Below are positions 8,627 through 15,566 of a DNA stretch of 19,207 nucleotides, one piece after another (the first letter of the stretch is position 1; every line of letters begins with the position of its first letter). The notes under the pieces are model-generated. The model searched no databases. It was not told where the DNA came from and worked only from the letters and a program-made list of their open reading frames with translations. The DNA lies in assembly GCA_964389005.1 (NCBI GenBank), contig CAYMCV010000044.1, positions 1 through 19,207 on the forward strand. Reading direction: 5' to 3'. The stretch comes from CAYMCV01 sp964389005. Lineage in GTDB: Bacteria; Bacillota; Clostridia; Lachnospirales; Lachnospiraceae. The position numbers and the translations under genes are program-made.

Positions 8627-9322
8627 ATGATAAAAGAAAACCTTATGACAGTTGAACAAAACATACGCAGTGCTTGTGAGAGAAGCGGGCGAAACAGAGA
8701 AGACATCCTATGTATTGCAGTCAGTAAAACCAAGCCGATTGAGGATTTAAAAGAAGCATATGAATATGGTTGTCGTGATTTTGGTGAGAATAAAGTTCAA
8801 GAGATTCTGAACAAATATGACAATATGCCATCTGATGTGCGTTGGCATATGATTGGTCATTTACAGACCAACAAAGTCAAATACATCGTTGATAAAGTAT
8901 ATATGATTCATAGTGTAGATTCACTTCATCTTGCAAAAGAAATCAGCAAAGAAGCTGTAAAAAGAAATCTTATAGTTAAAATTTTGCTGGAAGTCAATGT
9001 TGCAGAAGAGGATAGTAAGTTTGGCGTGCTAGCAACGCAACTGAAAGAATTATTGATTGAAGTTTGTAAATTACCGGGTCTTCAAGTATGTGGTTTGATG
9101 ACAATTGCACCATATGTAGTAAATGCAGAGGATAATCGACGACATTTTGTGAAATTACGTGAATTATGTATTGACTTGTTTGATAAAAACATTGATAATA
9201 ATATTGTAAGGCAATTATCGATGGGAATGACAGGAGATTACGAGGTTGCGGTAGAAGAAGGTTCTACCATGTTGCGTGTAGGAACAGGTATTTTTGGAAT
9301 CAGAGAATACTCACCCAAATAA
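8627..9322 (+). CDS. yggS: YggS/PLPBP-family pyridoxal phosphate homeostasis protein
   Basis: This single-domain PLP-binding protein buffers intracellular vitamin B6 and has no known enzymatic reaction. The 231-residue sequence shows the family pattern throughout: AVSKTKP with the PLP-binding lysine at K34 (matching E. coli K36), DFGENKVQE (51-59), WHMIGHLQTNK (73-83), HSVDS (94-98), GLMTIAPY and LSMGMTGDYEVAVEEGSTMLRVG near the C-terminus. AGGAGA at 8612-8617 lies 9 nt before ATG 8627. It is placed between the HlyD-like gene and sepF, the same association as ylmE-ylmF (sepF) in Bacillus, and is probably cotranscribed with both (gaps of 29 and 26 nt). Confidence 0.95.
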   Translation: MIKENLMTVEQNIRSACERSGRNREDILCIAVSKTKPIEDLKEAYEYGCRDFGENKVQEILNKYDNMPSDVRWHMIGHLQTNKVKYIVDKVYMIHSVDSLHLAKEISKEAVKRNLIVKILLEVNVAEEDSKFGVLATQLKELLIEVCKLPGLQVCGLMTIAPYVVNAEDNRRHFVKLRELCIDLFDKNIDNNIVRQLSMGMTGDYEVAVEEGSTMLRVGTGIFGIREYSPK

Positions 9323-9348
9323 TTTCAATCAGTAAAAGGAGAAGGGAT

Positions 9349-9867
9349 ATGAGCGTAATTGACACTTTTTTGAACGTAATGAAAATCAACGGTAACGAAG
9401 AAGAAATGGATGACGGATACGATGACGGAGAATACTTAGATGAACCTCCCGTAGAAAGAATGAGTAAGAAATCCGTCACGAAAGAAACCGTTGTAAGCGA
9501 AGATAAACGTGAAAAACCGGCGCCTGCCAAAGTATCGCCCATCAGGCAAACACGTCGAAATTCTACGCCTGGTGGCATGGAACTTTGCGTCATACGCCCG
9601 ACGACGATAGAAGATGGTCGGGAGATTACAGATACATTATTGGATAATAGAGCTGTTGTTCTTAATCTTGAAGGTTTAGATGTTGATATTGCACAAAGAA
9701 TTATCGATTTTACATCTGGATCTTGCTATGCCATCAGTGGTAACTTGCAAAAGATTTCACATTTTATCTTTATTATAACGCCTGCCTCCGTCGAGATATC
9801 CGGAGATTTTCAGGATGTGTTATCAGGCGCATTTGATGTTCCGATTCAACAGAACAATCACGTATAG
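9349..9867 (+). CDS. sepF: Cell division protein SepF
   Basis: SepF polymerises into rings and anchors FtsZ filaments to the membrane at the septum. The 172-residue product has the expected N-terminal amphipathic segment (MSVIDTFLNVMKI). An acidic then basic disordered linker follows (about 17-75). The C-terminal SepF domain (about 80-165) includes CVIRPTTIEDGREITDTLL, NLEGLDVDIAQRIIDFTSG and ISGNLQKISHFIFIITP. AAAAGGAGAAGGG lies directly before ATG 9349. It ends the HlyD-like-yggS-sepF unit, since a strong hairpin follows. Confidence 0.95.
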   Translation: MSVIDTFLNVMKINGNEEEMDDGYDDGEYLDEPPVERMSKKSVTKETVVSEDKREKPAPAKVSPIRQTRRNSTPGGMELCVIRPTTIEDGREITDTLLDNRAVVLNLEGLDVDIAQRIIDFTSGSCYAISGNLQKISHFIFIITPASVEISGDFQDVLSGAFDVPIQQNNHV

Positions 9868-9882
9868 AATTGTAACCAATTG

Positions 9883-9924
9883 CAGACTTCTCAGTAATTT
9901 ATCGAGAAGTCTGTTGTTATCTTT
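9883..9924 (+). terminator. Intrinsic terminator after sepF
   Basis: CAGACTTCTC (9883-9892) and GAGAAGTCTG (9904-9913) form a perfect 10-bp stem with an 11-nt loop, followed by TTGTTATCTTT. The T tract is interrupted, so read-through is possible. I find no convincing promoter between this hairpin and the next start codon at 9953, which would leave the next operon dependent on read-through or on a promoter I cannot recognise. Confidence 0.7.
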
Positions 9925-9952
9925 GGATTATTATTAAAGAGGTGCTTACGCT

Positions 9953-10960
9953 TTGTATACCAAAACTATTCGCTCCGGTCGAAGAACGCTTGGAGAATTC
10001 ATTATTTTTGATGAAACGCCGGATGCTTCCTTAATGAAACCGCTAGTTTTCAAACGTGCAATTTGTATCTGTAATCAGCAAATTATTGATGACGTTAAAT
10101 TATTCGTGAATCCGATTTTAGACAATTTCTCAATTATGTACGATTGGGATTGTGACGAAGATAATGTATTTACAGATGATAATAGTGATGTATTGTATGT
10201 GATTTGCGGCGATTATAACGCAATCAATAGAATCGAACCAATATTGTTTCATCACAATTCCAAACCTAATGTTATATTGGTGCCTACTACATTAGATGCA
10301 CAAATCAATTGTTGTAATACAGATCGTTTTCAATCGACAGTTTGGTTGAATTGCAACACGTTTGGCATATTATTGAATGTATCTTTTTTGAAAAGAGAGG
10401 ATATACAAGATTATTATCGTCAGTTTGCTTATGCTTTTCAGATTGCGCTTGCAGGCGATGTCATATTATTCTCATGGATGATTCAAAATATGTATGAATT
10501 ACAGGAACGTGATTCTGACACGCTAAAAGAGTTTATGTCCATGGTTGTTGCAGCATATCAAAAAAGTCATAAAAAGGCCAAGGACAGTGCAATTGATGAT
10601 TCGATGTTTGCGTCTTTTATAACAGATGTATTTCAAAGCAATTCGGATTTACAGTTGCCACGCGAGGCGTGCCTGGCACTCGGATGTATTGCCACGGCTT
10701 TTATCTCGTACAAGAAAAACCTATTGGCGATGGAAGAGTATTATGAAATTCGAGATATGTTTGTACCTTTCGGTTTGCCGATTTCTTTCAGCGGAATTGA
10801 CTGTATTACCATTCTGAAGCAAACTGTTTTTCCGCAATCCGGAACGATACAAATGCCTCTTCTTGTCAAAATCGGAAAATTGGTTTTATGTGATGTATCG
10901 TCAGAAGAAGTTTTACTCGGCTTAGAGGAATTATACTACGATGAAAATGAGAATGAATAG
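9953..10960 (+). CDS. Degenerate 3-dehydroquinate-synthase-fold (AroB-like) protein, probable pseudoenzyme
   Basis: This 335-residue protein aligns by eye with 3-dehydroquinate synthase along its length. DVLYVICGDYNAIN (79-92) sits where the NAD-binding glycine motif should be. ILVPTTLDAQIN (108-119) matches the family's VPTTLLAQVDSSVGGK, but the SVGGK half is replaced. FGILLNVSFLKREDIQDYYR (137-156) matches the strand leading to the AEVIK helix. The C-terminal part, LPREACLALGCIATAF, FVPFGLPISFSGID and IGKLVLCDVSSEEVLLGLEE, is the DHQS C-terminal domain. The three zinc ligands appear lost: Glu of AEVIK reads YAFQIAL, the GHTxGH histidine is absent near 220-230, and LPHGE is LPREA (R237). DHQ synthase activity is therefore unlikely. 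The start is TTG 9953, 8 nt after GAGGTG; no ATG occurs before codon 28. It overlaps lspA by 20 nt. Confidence 0.72.
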   Translation: MYTKTIRSGRRTLGEFIIFDETPDASLMKPLVFKRAICICNQQIIDDVKLFVNPILDNFSIMYDWDCDEDNVFTDDNSDVLYVICGDYNAINRIEPILFHHNSKPNVILVPTTLDAQINCCNTDRFQSTVWLNCNTFGILLNVSFLKREDIQDYYRQFAYAFQIALAGDVILFSWMIQNMYELQERDSDTLKEFMSMVVAAYQKSHKKAKDSAIDDSMFASFITDVFQSNSDLQLPREACLALGCIATAFISYKKNLLAMEEYYEIRDMFVPFGLPISFSGIDCITILKQTVFPQSGTIQMPLLVKIGKLVLCDVSSEEVLLGLEELYYDENENE

Positions 10961-11480
10961 TTCATCCTTACGTATTCATTTATGTGAGTTTTTTATATGG
11001 GGATTCATTTACGGAATGGATCGTTTTACCAAATATCTTGCGATTACGCATTTGAAAAATCAAAATACCGTGTACACTCTGTGGAAATTCATAGAACTTC
11101 GCTATTATGAAAACAGTGGTTCTGCTTTTGGTCTGTTGGAAGGACAAAAAGTGTTCTTTATCTTAACGGCATTGGTAATAGAACTTATGATGATTCTGCT
11201 TTTATTCAGAATTCCAAACGATGCAATGTATAATCCACTTCGATTATCACTGATGTGTTTGTTTTCCGGTGCTACCTGTAATATGACAGATCGTATCATT
11301 TATCCCGGAGTAATCGATTTCATCTCGATTTCAGGAATACGTTCTCCGATATGGAATTTGGCGGATATCATTGTAACATTCGGTGCGATTTTATTGTTAT
11401 GTTTATTAATTTTTAGATATAAAGAGAATGATTTCAAATTTATATATCTAAAATCACAAAAAATACGCCAATTGAAGTAA
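10941..11480 (+). CDS. lspA: Lipoprotein signal peptidase (signal peptidase II)
   Basis: This membrane aspartyl protease cleaves signal peptides of diacylated prolipoproteins; the carboxypeptidase at 5537 is a likely substrate. The 179-residue protein has four hydrophobic segments, MDRFTK (D27), ENSGSAFG (a variant of the usual N-x-GxAFG), TDR (D117), and the catalytic pair Asp126 (GVIDF) and Asp142 (WNLADI). The C-terminus has an additional basic tail of about 25 residues. Starts at 10941, 10947 and 10953 are all possible; the first is 12 nt after GAGG at 10925-10928. The start region lies inside the AroB-like gene, so the two are translationally linked. Confidence 0.9.
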   Translation: MKMRMNSSSLRIHLCEFFIWGFIYGMDRFTKYLAITHLKNQNTVYTLWKFIELRYYENSGSAFGLLEGQKVFFILTALVIELMMILLLFRIPNDAMYNPLRLSLMCLFSGATCNMTDRIIYPGVIDFISISGIRSPIWNLADIIVTFGAILLLCLLIFRYKENDFKFIYLKSQKIRQLK

Positions 11481-11505
11481 TCAACTTCTTGGATAGGATA
11501 TCTTT

Positions 11506-12381
11506 ATGAATGAGTTTCGATATATTGTTACAATTGAACAAGAGGATATGAGAATTGATAAATGCCTTTTTGAGATGATGGAAGGTGTTTCACGCTCGGC
11601 AATCCAAAAGCGAATAAAGTCAAACGAAGTTCTGATAAACGGTTTGCCGTGCAAAACAAATGCAACGGTACATATCGATGATGAAATTGTAATTACAATT
11701 GCTGATGCTGTTGCTTTGGAAATTGTTCCTGAGGATATTCCGCTTGAGATTCTTTATGAGGATGATGATGTTTTAGTCGTTAATAAACCCAAAGGAATGG
11801 TTGTACATCCGGCGGCAGGGCACTATGAGCATACGCTTGTAAATGCAGTCATGTTTCATTGTAAAAATGGTTTGTCGGGCATCAACGGTGTGATGCGTCC
11901 GGGTATTGTACATCGAATCGATAAGGATACAACGGGATCTGTCATAATATGTAAGAATGACCTTTCGCATCATAGTATTGCATCGCAGTTAAAAGAGCAC
12001 ACAATTATACGAAAGTATCGTGCCATTGTCTATGGAAGAGTTTCCCAGCAAGAGGGGACGATAAAAACAACCATTGGAAGACATCCGAACGATCGAAAGA
12101 AAATGGCTGTGAATGTACGCAATGGTAAAGAAGCGATTACACATTATCGGGTATTGGAGTATTTAAACAATTATACTTATATGGAATTTACCTTGGAAAC
12201 CGGCAGAACACATCAGATTCGTGTTCATATGGNNNNNNNNNNNNNNNNNNCGTTTCATACACAGGGGCAAGTATTACATGCAATGATTCTTGGATTTCAT
12301 CATCCCAAGAGTGGAGCGTATATCGAAACAATTGCACCGTTACCTATTTATTTTGAAGAATTACTGAATAAACTTCGTTAA
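11506..12381 (+). CDS. rluD: RluA/RluD-family 23S rRNA pseudouridine synthase, interrupted by an assembly gap
   Basis: The enzyme isomerises specific uridines of 23S rRNA to pseudouridine. An S4 RNA-binding domain (about 1-75: MRIDKCLFEMMEGVSRSAIQ, NEVLINGLP) precedes the catalytic domain. LEILYEDDDVLVVNKPKGMV (about 81-100) and HRIDKDTTGS carry the family signature, with catalytic Asp139, the same number as in E. coli RluD. The segment TGRTHQIRVHM is followed by 18 N, then FHTQGQVLHA and the normal C-terminus. The family motif GHPLxGDxxYG should be in the gap, which is about 10-12 residues too short for it. The frame is preserved, so I treat the gene as intact in the organism. ATG 11506 is preceded by a GGATAGGAT sequence, a weak ribosome binding site. 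Confidence 0.9.
   Translation: MNEFRYIVTIEQEDMRIDKCLFEMMEGVSRSAIQKRIKSNEVLINGLPCKTNATVHIDDEIVITIADAVALEIVPEDIPLEILYEDDDVLVVNKPKGMVVHPAAGHYEHTLVNAVMFHCKNGLSGINGVMRPGIVHRIDKDTTGSVIICKNDLSHHSIASQLKEHTIIRKYRAIVYGRVSQQEGTIKTTIGRHPNDRKKMAVNVRNGKEAITHYRVLEYLNNYTYMEFTLETGRTHQIRVHMXXXXXXXFHTQGQVLHAMILGFHHPKSGAYIETIAPLPIYFEELLNKLR
12233..12250. other. Assembly gap (18 N)
   Basis: A run of 18 unknown bases lies inside the pseudouridine synthase gene. By comparison with family members the true distance is probably about 50 nt, so the gap length may be nominal rather than measured. Confidence 0.99.
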
Positions 12382-12400
12382 TTAAAAGGAGGGCACAATC

Positions 12401-13021
12401 ATGAATAAAATTATTACGATTGGAAGACAATTTGGCTCGGGCGGACATGAAATAGGAGAGTTAATTGCGAAGCATTACGGTATTACTTGCTATGACAAAG
12501 AATTACTTGCACGTGCTGCGAAAGACAGCGGATACAGTGAGGAATTGATTAAAAATCACGATGAAAGACCGACCAATTCATTTTTATACAATTTGGTAAT
12601 GGATACGTATTCCATGGGCTATTATTCAGGCACTTATGTTGATATGCCAATTGGACAAAAAATCTTTCTTGCACAGTTTGAAACAATTAAGACCGTAGCA
12701 AAAGAGGGCGCATGTGTGATTGTCGGCAGATGTGCGGATTATGCATTACAAGATTTGCCTAATTGCGTGAATATCTTTATACACGCAGACATTCATAAAC
12801 GTGCTGCTAATGTTATGGATAAATTCAATTTGACCGAAGATAAGGCGTATGAACTCATCCAAAAGAAAGATAAACAACGTCAAAGCTACTATAACTATTA
12901 TTCAAACAAAAAATGGGGAAATTCTGCATCTTATCATATATCTGTTGACAGTGGAATCCTTGGTATTGAAGGAACTGCCGAATTCTTGGAAACATTTATT
13001 GAAAAGAGTTCGTTTCATTGA
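12401..13021 (+). CDS. Cytidylate kinase-like protein
   Basis: This 206-residue protein belongs to the cytidylate-kinase-like family found widely in clostridia. It has the family P-loop variant ITIGRQFGSGGHEIGELIA (residues 5-23) without a classical GK[ST]. ITCYDKELL (28-36), GACVIVGRCADYAL (about 103-116), and a late stretch KQRQSYYNYYSNKKWG that resembles the family's lid region follow. Substrate and role are not established for this family to my knowledge, and it should not be taken as the housekeeping cmk. AAAGGAGGG at 12385-12393 lies 7 nt before ATG 12401. It follows rluD by 19 nt and is the last gene of the unit. Confidence 0.85.
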   Translation: MNKIITIGRQFGSGGHEIGELIAKHYGITCYDKELLARAAKDSGYSEELIKNHDERPTNSFLYNLVMDTYSMGYYSGTYVDMPIGQKIFLAQFETIKTVAKEGACVIVGRCADYALQDLPNCVNIFIHADIHKRAANVMDKFNLTEDKAYELIQKKDKQRQSYYNYYSNKKWGNSASYHISVDSGILGIEGTAEFLETFIEKSSFH

Positions 13022-13049
13022 TGAACCAGTCTTTACCAATGAAGTATTT

Positions 13050-13079
13050 TTGATAAGATAAGCATGAGTGCGGTACAAT
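13050..13079 (+). promoter_or_regulatory. Promoter-like element downstream of the cytidylate-kinase-like gene
   Basis: TTGATA (13050-13055) and TACAAT (13074-13079) each match the sigma-A consensus in five of six positions and are spaced by 18 nt. It points into a 218-nt intergenic region with no long reading frame, ahead of the terminator at 13132. Confidence 0.5.
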
Positions 13080-13085
13080 GAGAAC

Positions 13086-13172
13086 TATTCGCAAAAGAAC
13101 AGTTTAACGCAGAATTGAAGTATGAAATAGCAGCCCTCGTAACCAATATGTGTTTCGAGGGCTTTTAGTTTA
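13086..13172 (+). ncRNA. Putative small RNA of about 85 nt
   Basis: The interval from the predicted start near 13086 to the end of the T tract after the hairpin at 13132-13163 has a promoter-like element in front and an intrinsic terminator behind. No open frame longer than a few codons is present. The alternative is that the hairpin simply ends the upstream operon, although it lies 110 nt past the stop codon at 13021. I recognise no known RNA family. Confidence 0.3.
13132..13172 (+). terminator. Intrinsic terminator after the cytidylate-kinase-like gene
   Basis: AGCCCTCG (13132-13139) pairs with CGAGGGCT (13156-13163). The stem can extend by AAC/GTT after one T-T mismatch, and is followed by TTTTAGTTTATT. 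The minus-strand gene at 13240 converges on it, but the hairpin has no T tract in that direction. Confidence 0.8.
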
Positions 13173-13239
13173 TTGATGAAACATGCCTAGTATTTTAGAA
13201 TCAACTAATTTGCTTGTATATCCGGCATTCATATTATCA

Positions 13240-14613
13240 TTATTTGTCTTTGCTATCTTTGTTAATATCTTTCTTATTTTTATTCTTTTTGATCTTGCGA
13301 AATAATGACATTTTATGTTCCGGTTTATCCTCGTTAGGATTAGATTCTTCTAAGCGATAATTCTTCTTTAATTCCACATAAGCATTCTCATGTTCAGTAT
13401 CAATATAGTCCAAACCTGTATATTCAGATGTGCTGATTGATAAACCACGCTTTGTTAATTTTGTTTTAAGCAACGCTTTGATACATGCATAAATTACAGC
13501 AAATAAAGGTACACCAATAATCATTCCCGGAACGCCCCAAATTCCACCAAATATGGTAATCGAAAAGATAACCCAAAAACTCGAAATTCCGGTTGATACG
13601 CCAAGAATCTTTGGCCCTAAAATATTTCCGTCAAATTGTTGTAGAATTAAGATAAATATTAAGAAATAAATAGTTTGAATCGGATTAATCATGAATACCA
13701 ATAATGCACATGGAATTGCCCCGATAATCGGCCCAAAGAAAGGTATTATATTTGTAACTCCGATGATAATACTTAATAATATTGGATATGGCATTTGTAG
13801 TATTGACGCGCCCGCAAAGCACAGAACTCCAATAATCAATGAATCCAATAATTTTCCGATAATAAATCCACTGAATTTATCATTAATCATACGCATATTT
13901 GAAATAAATGCATTTCCTGTCTTTATGCCCATAAAACCATATGACAGTTTCTTGAATTGTCCCGAAAATTTTTCCTTATTAAATATAACATATACGGATA
14001 TAATCATTCCAATCAATATGTTCCATAATGCTTTTAAGAAACTGATAAAACTTAAGGAAACGGTTTTGGCCAAATCCTGAATCTTTGGTGCAAGATTATC
14101 CTTTACCCAAGTGGATAATTCTCCTGAGTACTGTTCATAAGAATCCGTTATAAATTCCCTGATTTCAGGATTTCGAGCAAAACTATCATTCAACCATTTC
14201 TCAATGTTCTGTTTATAGATGGATGATTGATTAATGATACTGTCAATACTGTATATGATTTGCGGAATAATTGTATAAAAGAAAGCTACAATTATGCTAA
14301 GTACAACAATAAATGCAATCGTTAATGAAATAACACGTATCCATCTTTTTTTCTTCTCGGAAATCGCCCTATCCTTCTTACGATAATAAGGAAAAAAGAA
14401 TTTATTCTCAATCCAATTGACAAATGGGGTAATTAAAAATGCTATAACCAAACCATCAATGATTGGTGAACATATGGAAAGAGTTTTCTTTATTAATTCA
14501 CCAACGTTACCACCGCCATGTGTCAATAAATAGTTAAAAAGAATTGACAGACAAATAACAATAAACGCAGTCATTCCCCAATATAGATACTTTTTATCCC
14601 AACGATATTGCAT
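13240..14613 (-). CDS. AI-2E/PerM-family membrane transporter
   Basis: This polytopic membrane protein belongs to the AI-2E transporter family (PF01594; includes YtvI, PerM and TqsA). Members have been linked to autoinducer export and to Na+/H+ exchange; the substrate cannot be told from sequence. The 457-residue chain has two N-terminal hydrophobic segments, a helical extracellular or coiled middle (about 130-200), then a hydrophobic C-terminal half. That half has the family patterns GVTNIIPFFGPIIGAIP and FDGNILGPKILG followed by GIPGMIIGVP-like GVPGMIIGVPLFA. The last 70 residues are hydrophilic and end in a lysine/asparagine-rich tail, longer than usual. I chose ATG at 14613, about 10 nt after AAGGAG; the longer frame to 14676 runs across that site and has no family similarity. 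It is a single gene between convergent and divergent neighbours. Confidence 0.9.
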   Translation of the reverse strand: MQYRWDKKYLYWGMTAFIVICLSILFNYLLTHGGGNVGELIKKTLSICSPIIDGLVIAFLITPFVNWIENKFFFPYYRKKDRAISEKKKRWIRVISLTIAFIVVLSIIVAFFYTIIPQIIYSIDSIINQSSIYKQNIEKWLNDSFARNPEIREFITDSYEQYSGELSTWVKDNLAPKIQDLAKTVSLSFISFLKALWNILIGMIISVYVIFNKEKFSGQFKKLSYGFMGIKTGNAFISNMRMINDKFSGFIIGKLLDSLIIGVLCFAGASILQMPYPILLSIIIGVTNIIPFFGPIIGAIPCALLVFMINPIQTIYFLIFILILQQFDGNILGPKILGVSTGISSFWVIFSITIFGGIWGVPGMIIGVPLFAVIYACIKALLKTKLTKRGLSISTSEYTGLDYIDTEHENAYVELKKNYRLEESNPNEDKPEHKMSLFRKIKKNKNKKDINKDSKDK

Positions 14614-14646
14614 ATGTTCATATCTCCTTCCTTTTTCGACAAAATA

Positions 14647-14655
14647 ATTATAACA
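14647..14655 (-). promoter_or_regulatory. Extended -10 promoter for the AI-2E-family gene
   Basis: On the minus strand TGT is followed by TATAAT (14652-14647), a TGN-extended -10 element, about 33 nt upstream of the start codon. The matching -35 region (TGCAAT-like) is poor, as is common with extended -10 promoters. Confidence 0.55.
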
Positions 14656-14769
14656 TAGGATTCCATAAGATTGCATTAAAATTCTCTTAATTGTTTAAAC
14701 GATTATATTTATTTACAACAATCATTGGAAGCATACTGATAACAATAAATTGTTAAAGCACTATTTTTG

Positions 14770-14798
14770 ATGACATATTGAAAATGAAATAGTATAAT
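14770..14798 (+). promoter_or_regulatory. Sigma-A-type promoter for the TtcA-like gene
   Basis: ATGACA (14770-14775) and TATAAT (14793-14798) are spaced by 17 nt, 33 nt before the start at 14832. The rest of the 218-nt divergent region (14614-14831) is AT-rich and shows nothing else I can support. Confidence 0.7.
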
Positions 14799-14831
14799 TG
14801 GTATTGATAATAAGCAAACGGAGCAAAAATA

Positions 14832-15566
14832 ATGAAATTACAGCAATTAATGAGTTTAACACGAAAAGCAGTTGATGACTATCAATTAATATCGGAAGGT
14901 GATCGGATTGCCATCGGTGTTTCCGGTGGAAAAGACAGTCTAACACTACTTTATGCCCTCTCCGGTCTACGTCGCTTCTATCCTAAATCATTTGAAATCA
15001 TTGCCGTTACCGTGGATCTTGGGTTTCACAACATGGATTTTGATGCGATTCGAGCACTATGCAATCAATTGGAAATACCATATCATGTAATAAAAACCGA
15101 TATTTCTGATATCATTTTTAACGAACGAAAAGAAAGTAATCCATGTTCCTTGTGTGCTAAAATGAGAAAAGGTGCATTAAACGAATTCGTAAAGTCGAAT
15201 CATTGCAACAAAGTTGCATATGCGCATCATAGAGATGATTTAACAGAAACTTTAATGATGTCCTTGATTTATGAGGGAAGAATTCATACGTTTTCTCCGA
15301 AAACCTACCTAGACAGAACAGAATTAACGGTTATTCGTCCATTACTTTACATGAAAGAAGCAGATGTAATCGGATTTGTGAATAAAAACAATCTGCCCGT
15401 AGTTAAAAGTGCTTGTCCTGTAGACGGCTACACCAAACGTGAATACATCAAACAATTACTAAAATCTTTGAACGAAGAATCTCCGGGTGTTCGCGAACGT
15501 ATATTTACCGCTATTGTTAATAATCCACCGAAAGGATGGCCGGATAGACATGTCGAAAGAGAATAA
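14832..15566 (+). CDS. ttcA: TtcA-family tRNA 2-thiocytidine(32) synthetase-like protein
   Basis: This PP-loop ATPase activates a tRNA cytidine by adenylation and inserts sulfur, using an Fe-S cluster. The 244-residue protein has the PP-loop SGGKDS at 31-36, the paired cysteines CSLC at 105-108, AHHRDD at 131-136 and a third cysteine in SACP (C195). These three cysteines match the cluster ligands of E. coli TtcA. The spacing and the NPCSLCAKMRKG context place it with TtcA rather than TilS, though clostridial members of this group may thiolate another position. GGAG at 14820-14823 lies 8 nt before ATG 14832. The gene overlaps the recombinase start by 17 nt. Confidence 0.85.
   Translation: MKLQQLMSLTRKAVDDYQLISEGDRIAIGVSGGKDSLTLLYALSGLRRFYPKSFEIIAVTVDLGFHNMDFDAIRALCNQLEIPYHVIKTDISDIIFNERKESNPCSLCAKMRKGALNEFVKSNHCNKVAYAHHRDDLTETLMMSLIYEGRIHTFSPKTYLDRTELTVIRPLLYMKEADVIGFVNKNNLPVVKSACPVDGYTKREYIKQLLKSLNEESPGVRERIFTAIVNNPPKGWPDRHVERE

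Noticed and set aside
9953..10960. Annotation as a working 3-dehydroquinate synthase (aroB)
   Set aside because: The scaffold matches, but the NAD, phosphate and zinc motifs are missing or substituted, so catalytic activity is not supported.
13078..13107. Eight-codon reading frame beginning at ATG 13078
   Set aside because: The ATG overlaps the predicted -10 element, so it would not be in the transcript, and there is no ribosome binding site.
13691..14080. Plus-strand open frame of 129 codons
   Set aside because: It lies antisense within the AI-2E-family gene, has no ribosome binding site, and its composition mirrors the hydrophobic codons of the opposite strand.
14614..14676. Longer N-terminus for the AI-2E-family protein
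   Set aside because: The 21 additional codons span the promoter -10 and the ribosome binding site of the chosen start, and show no family similarity.
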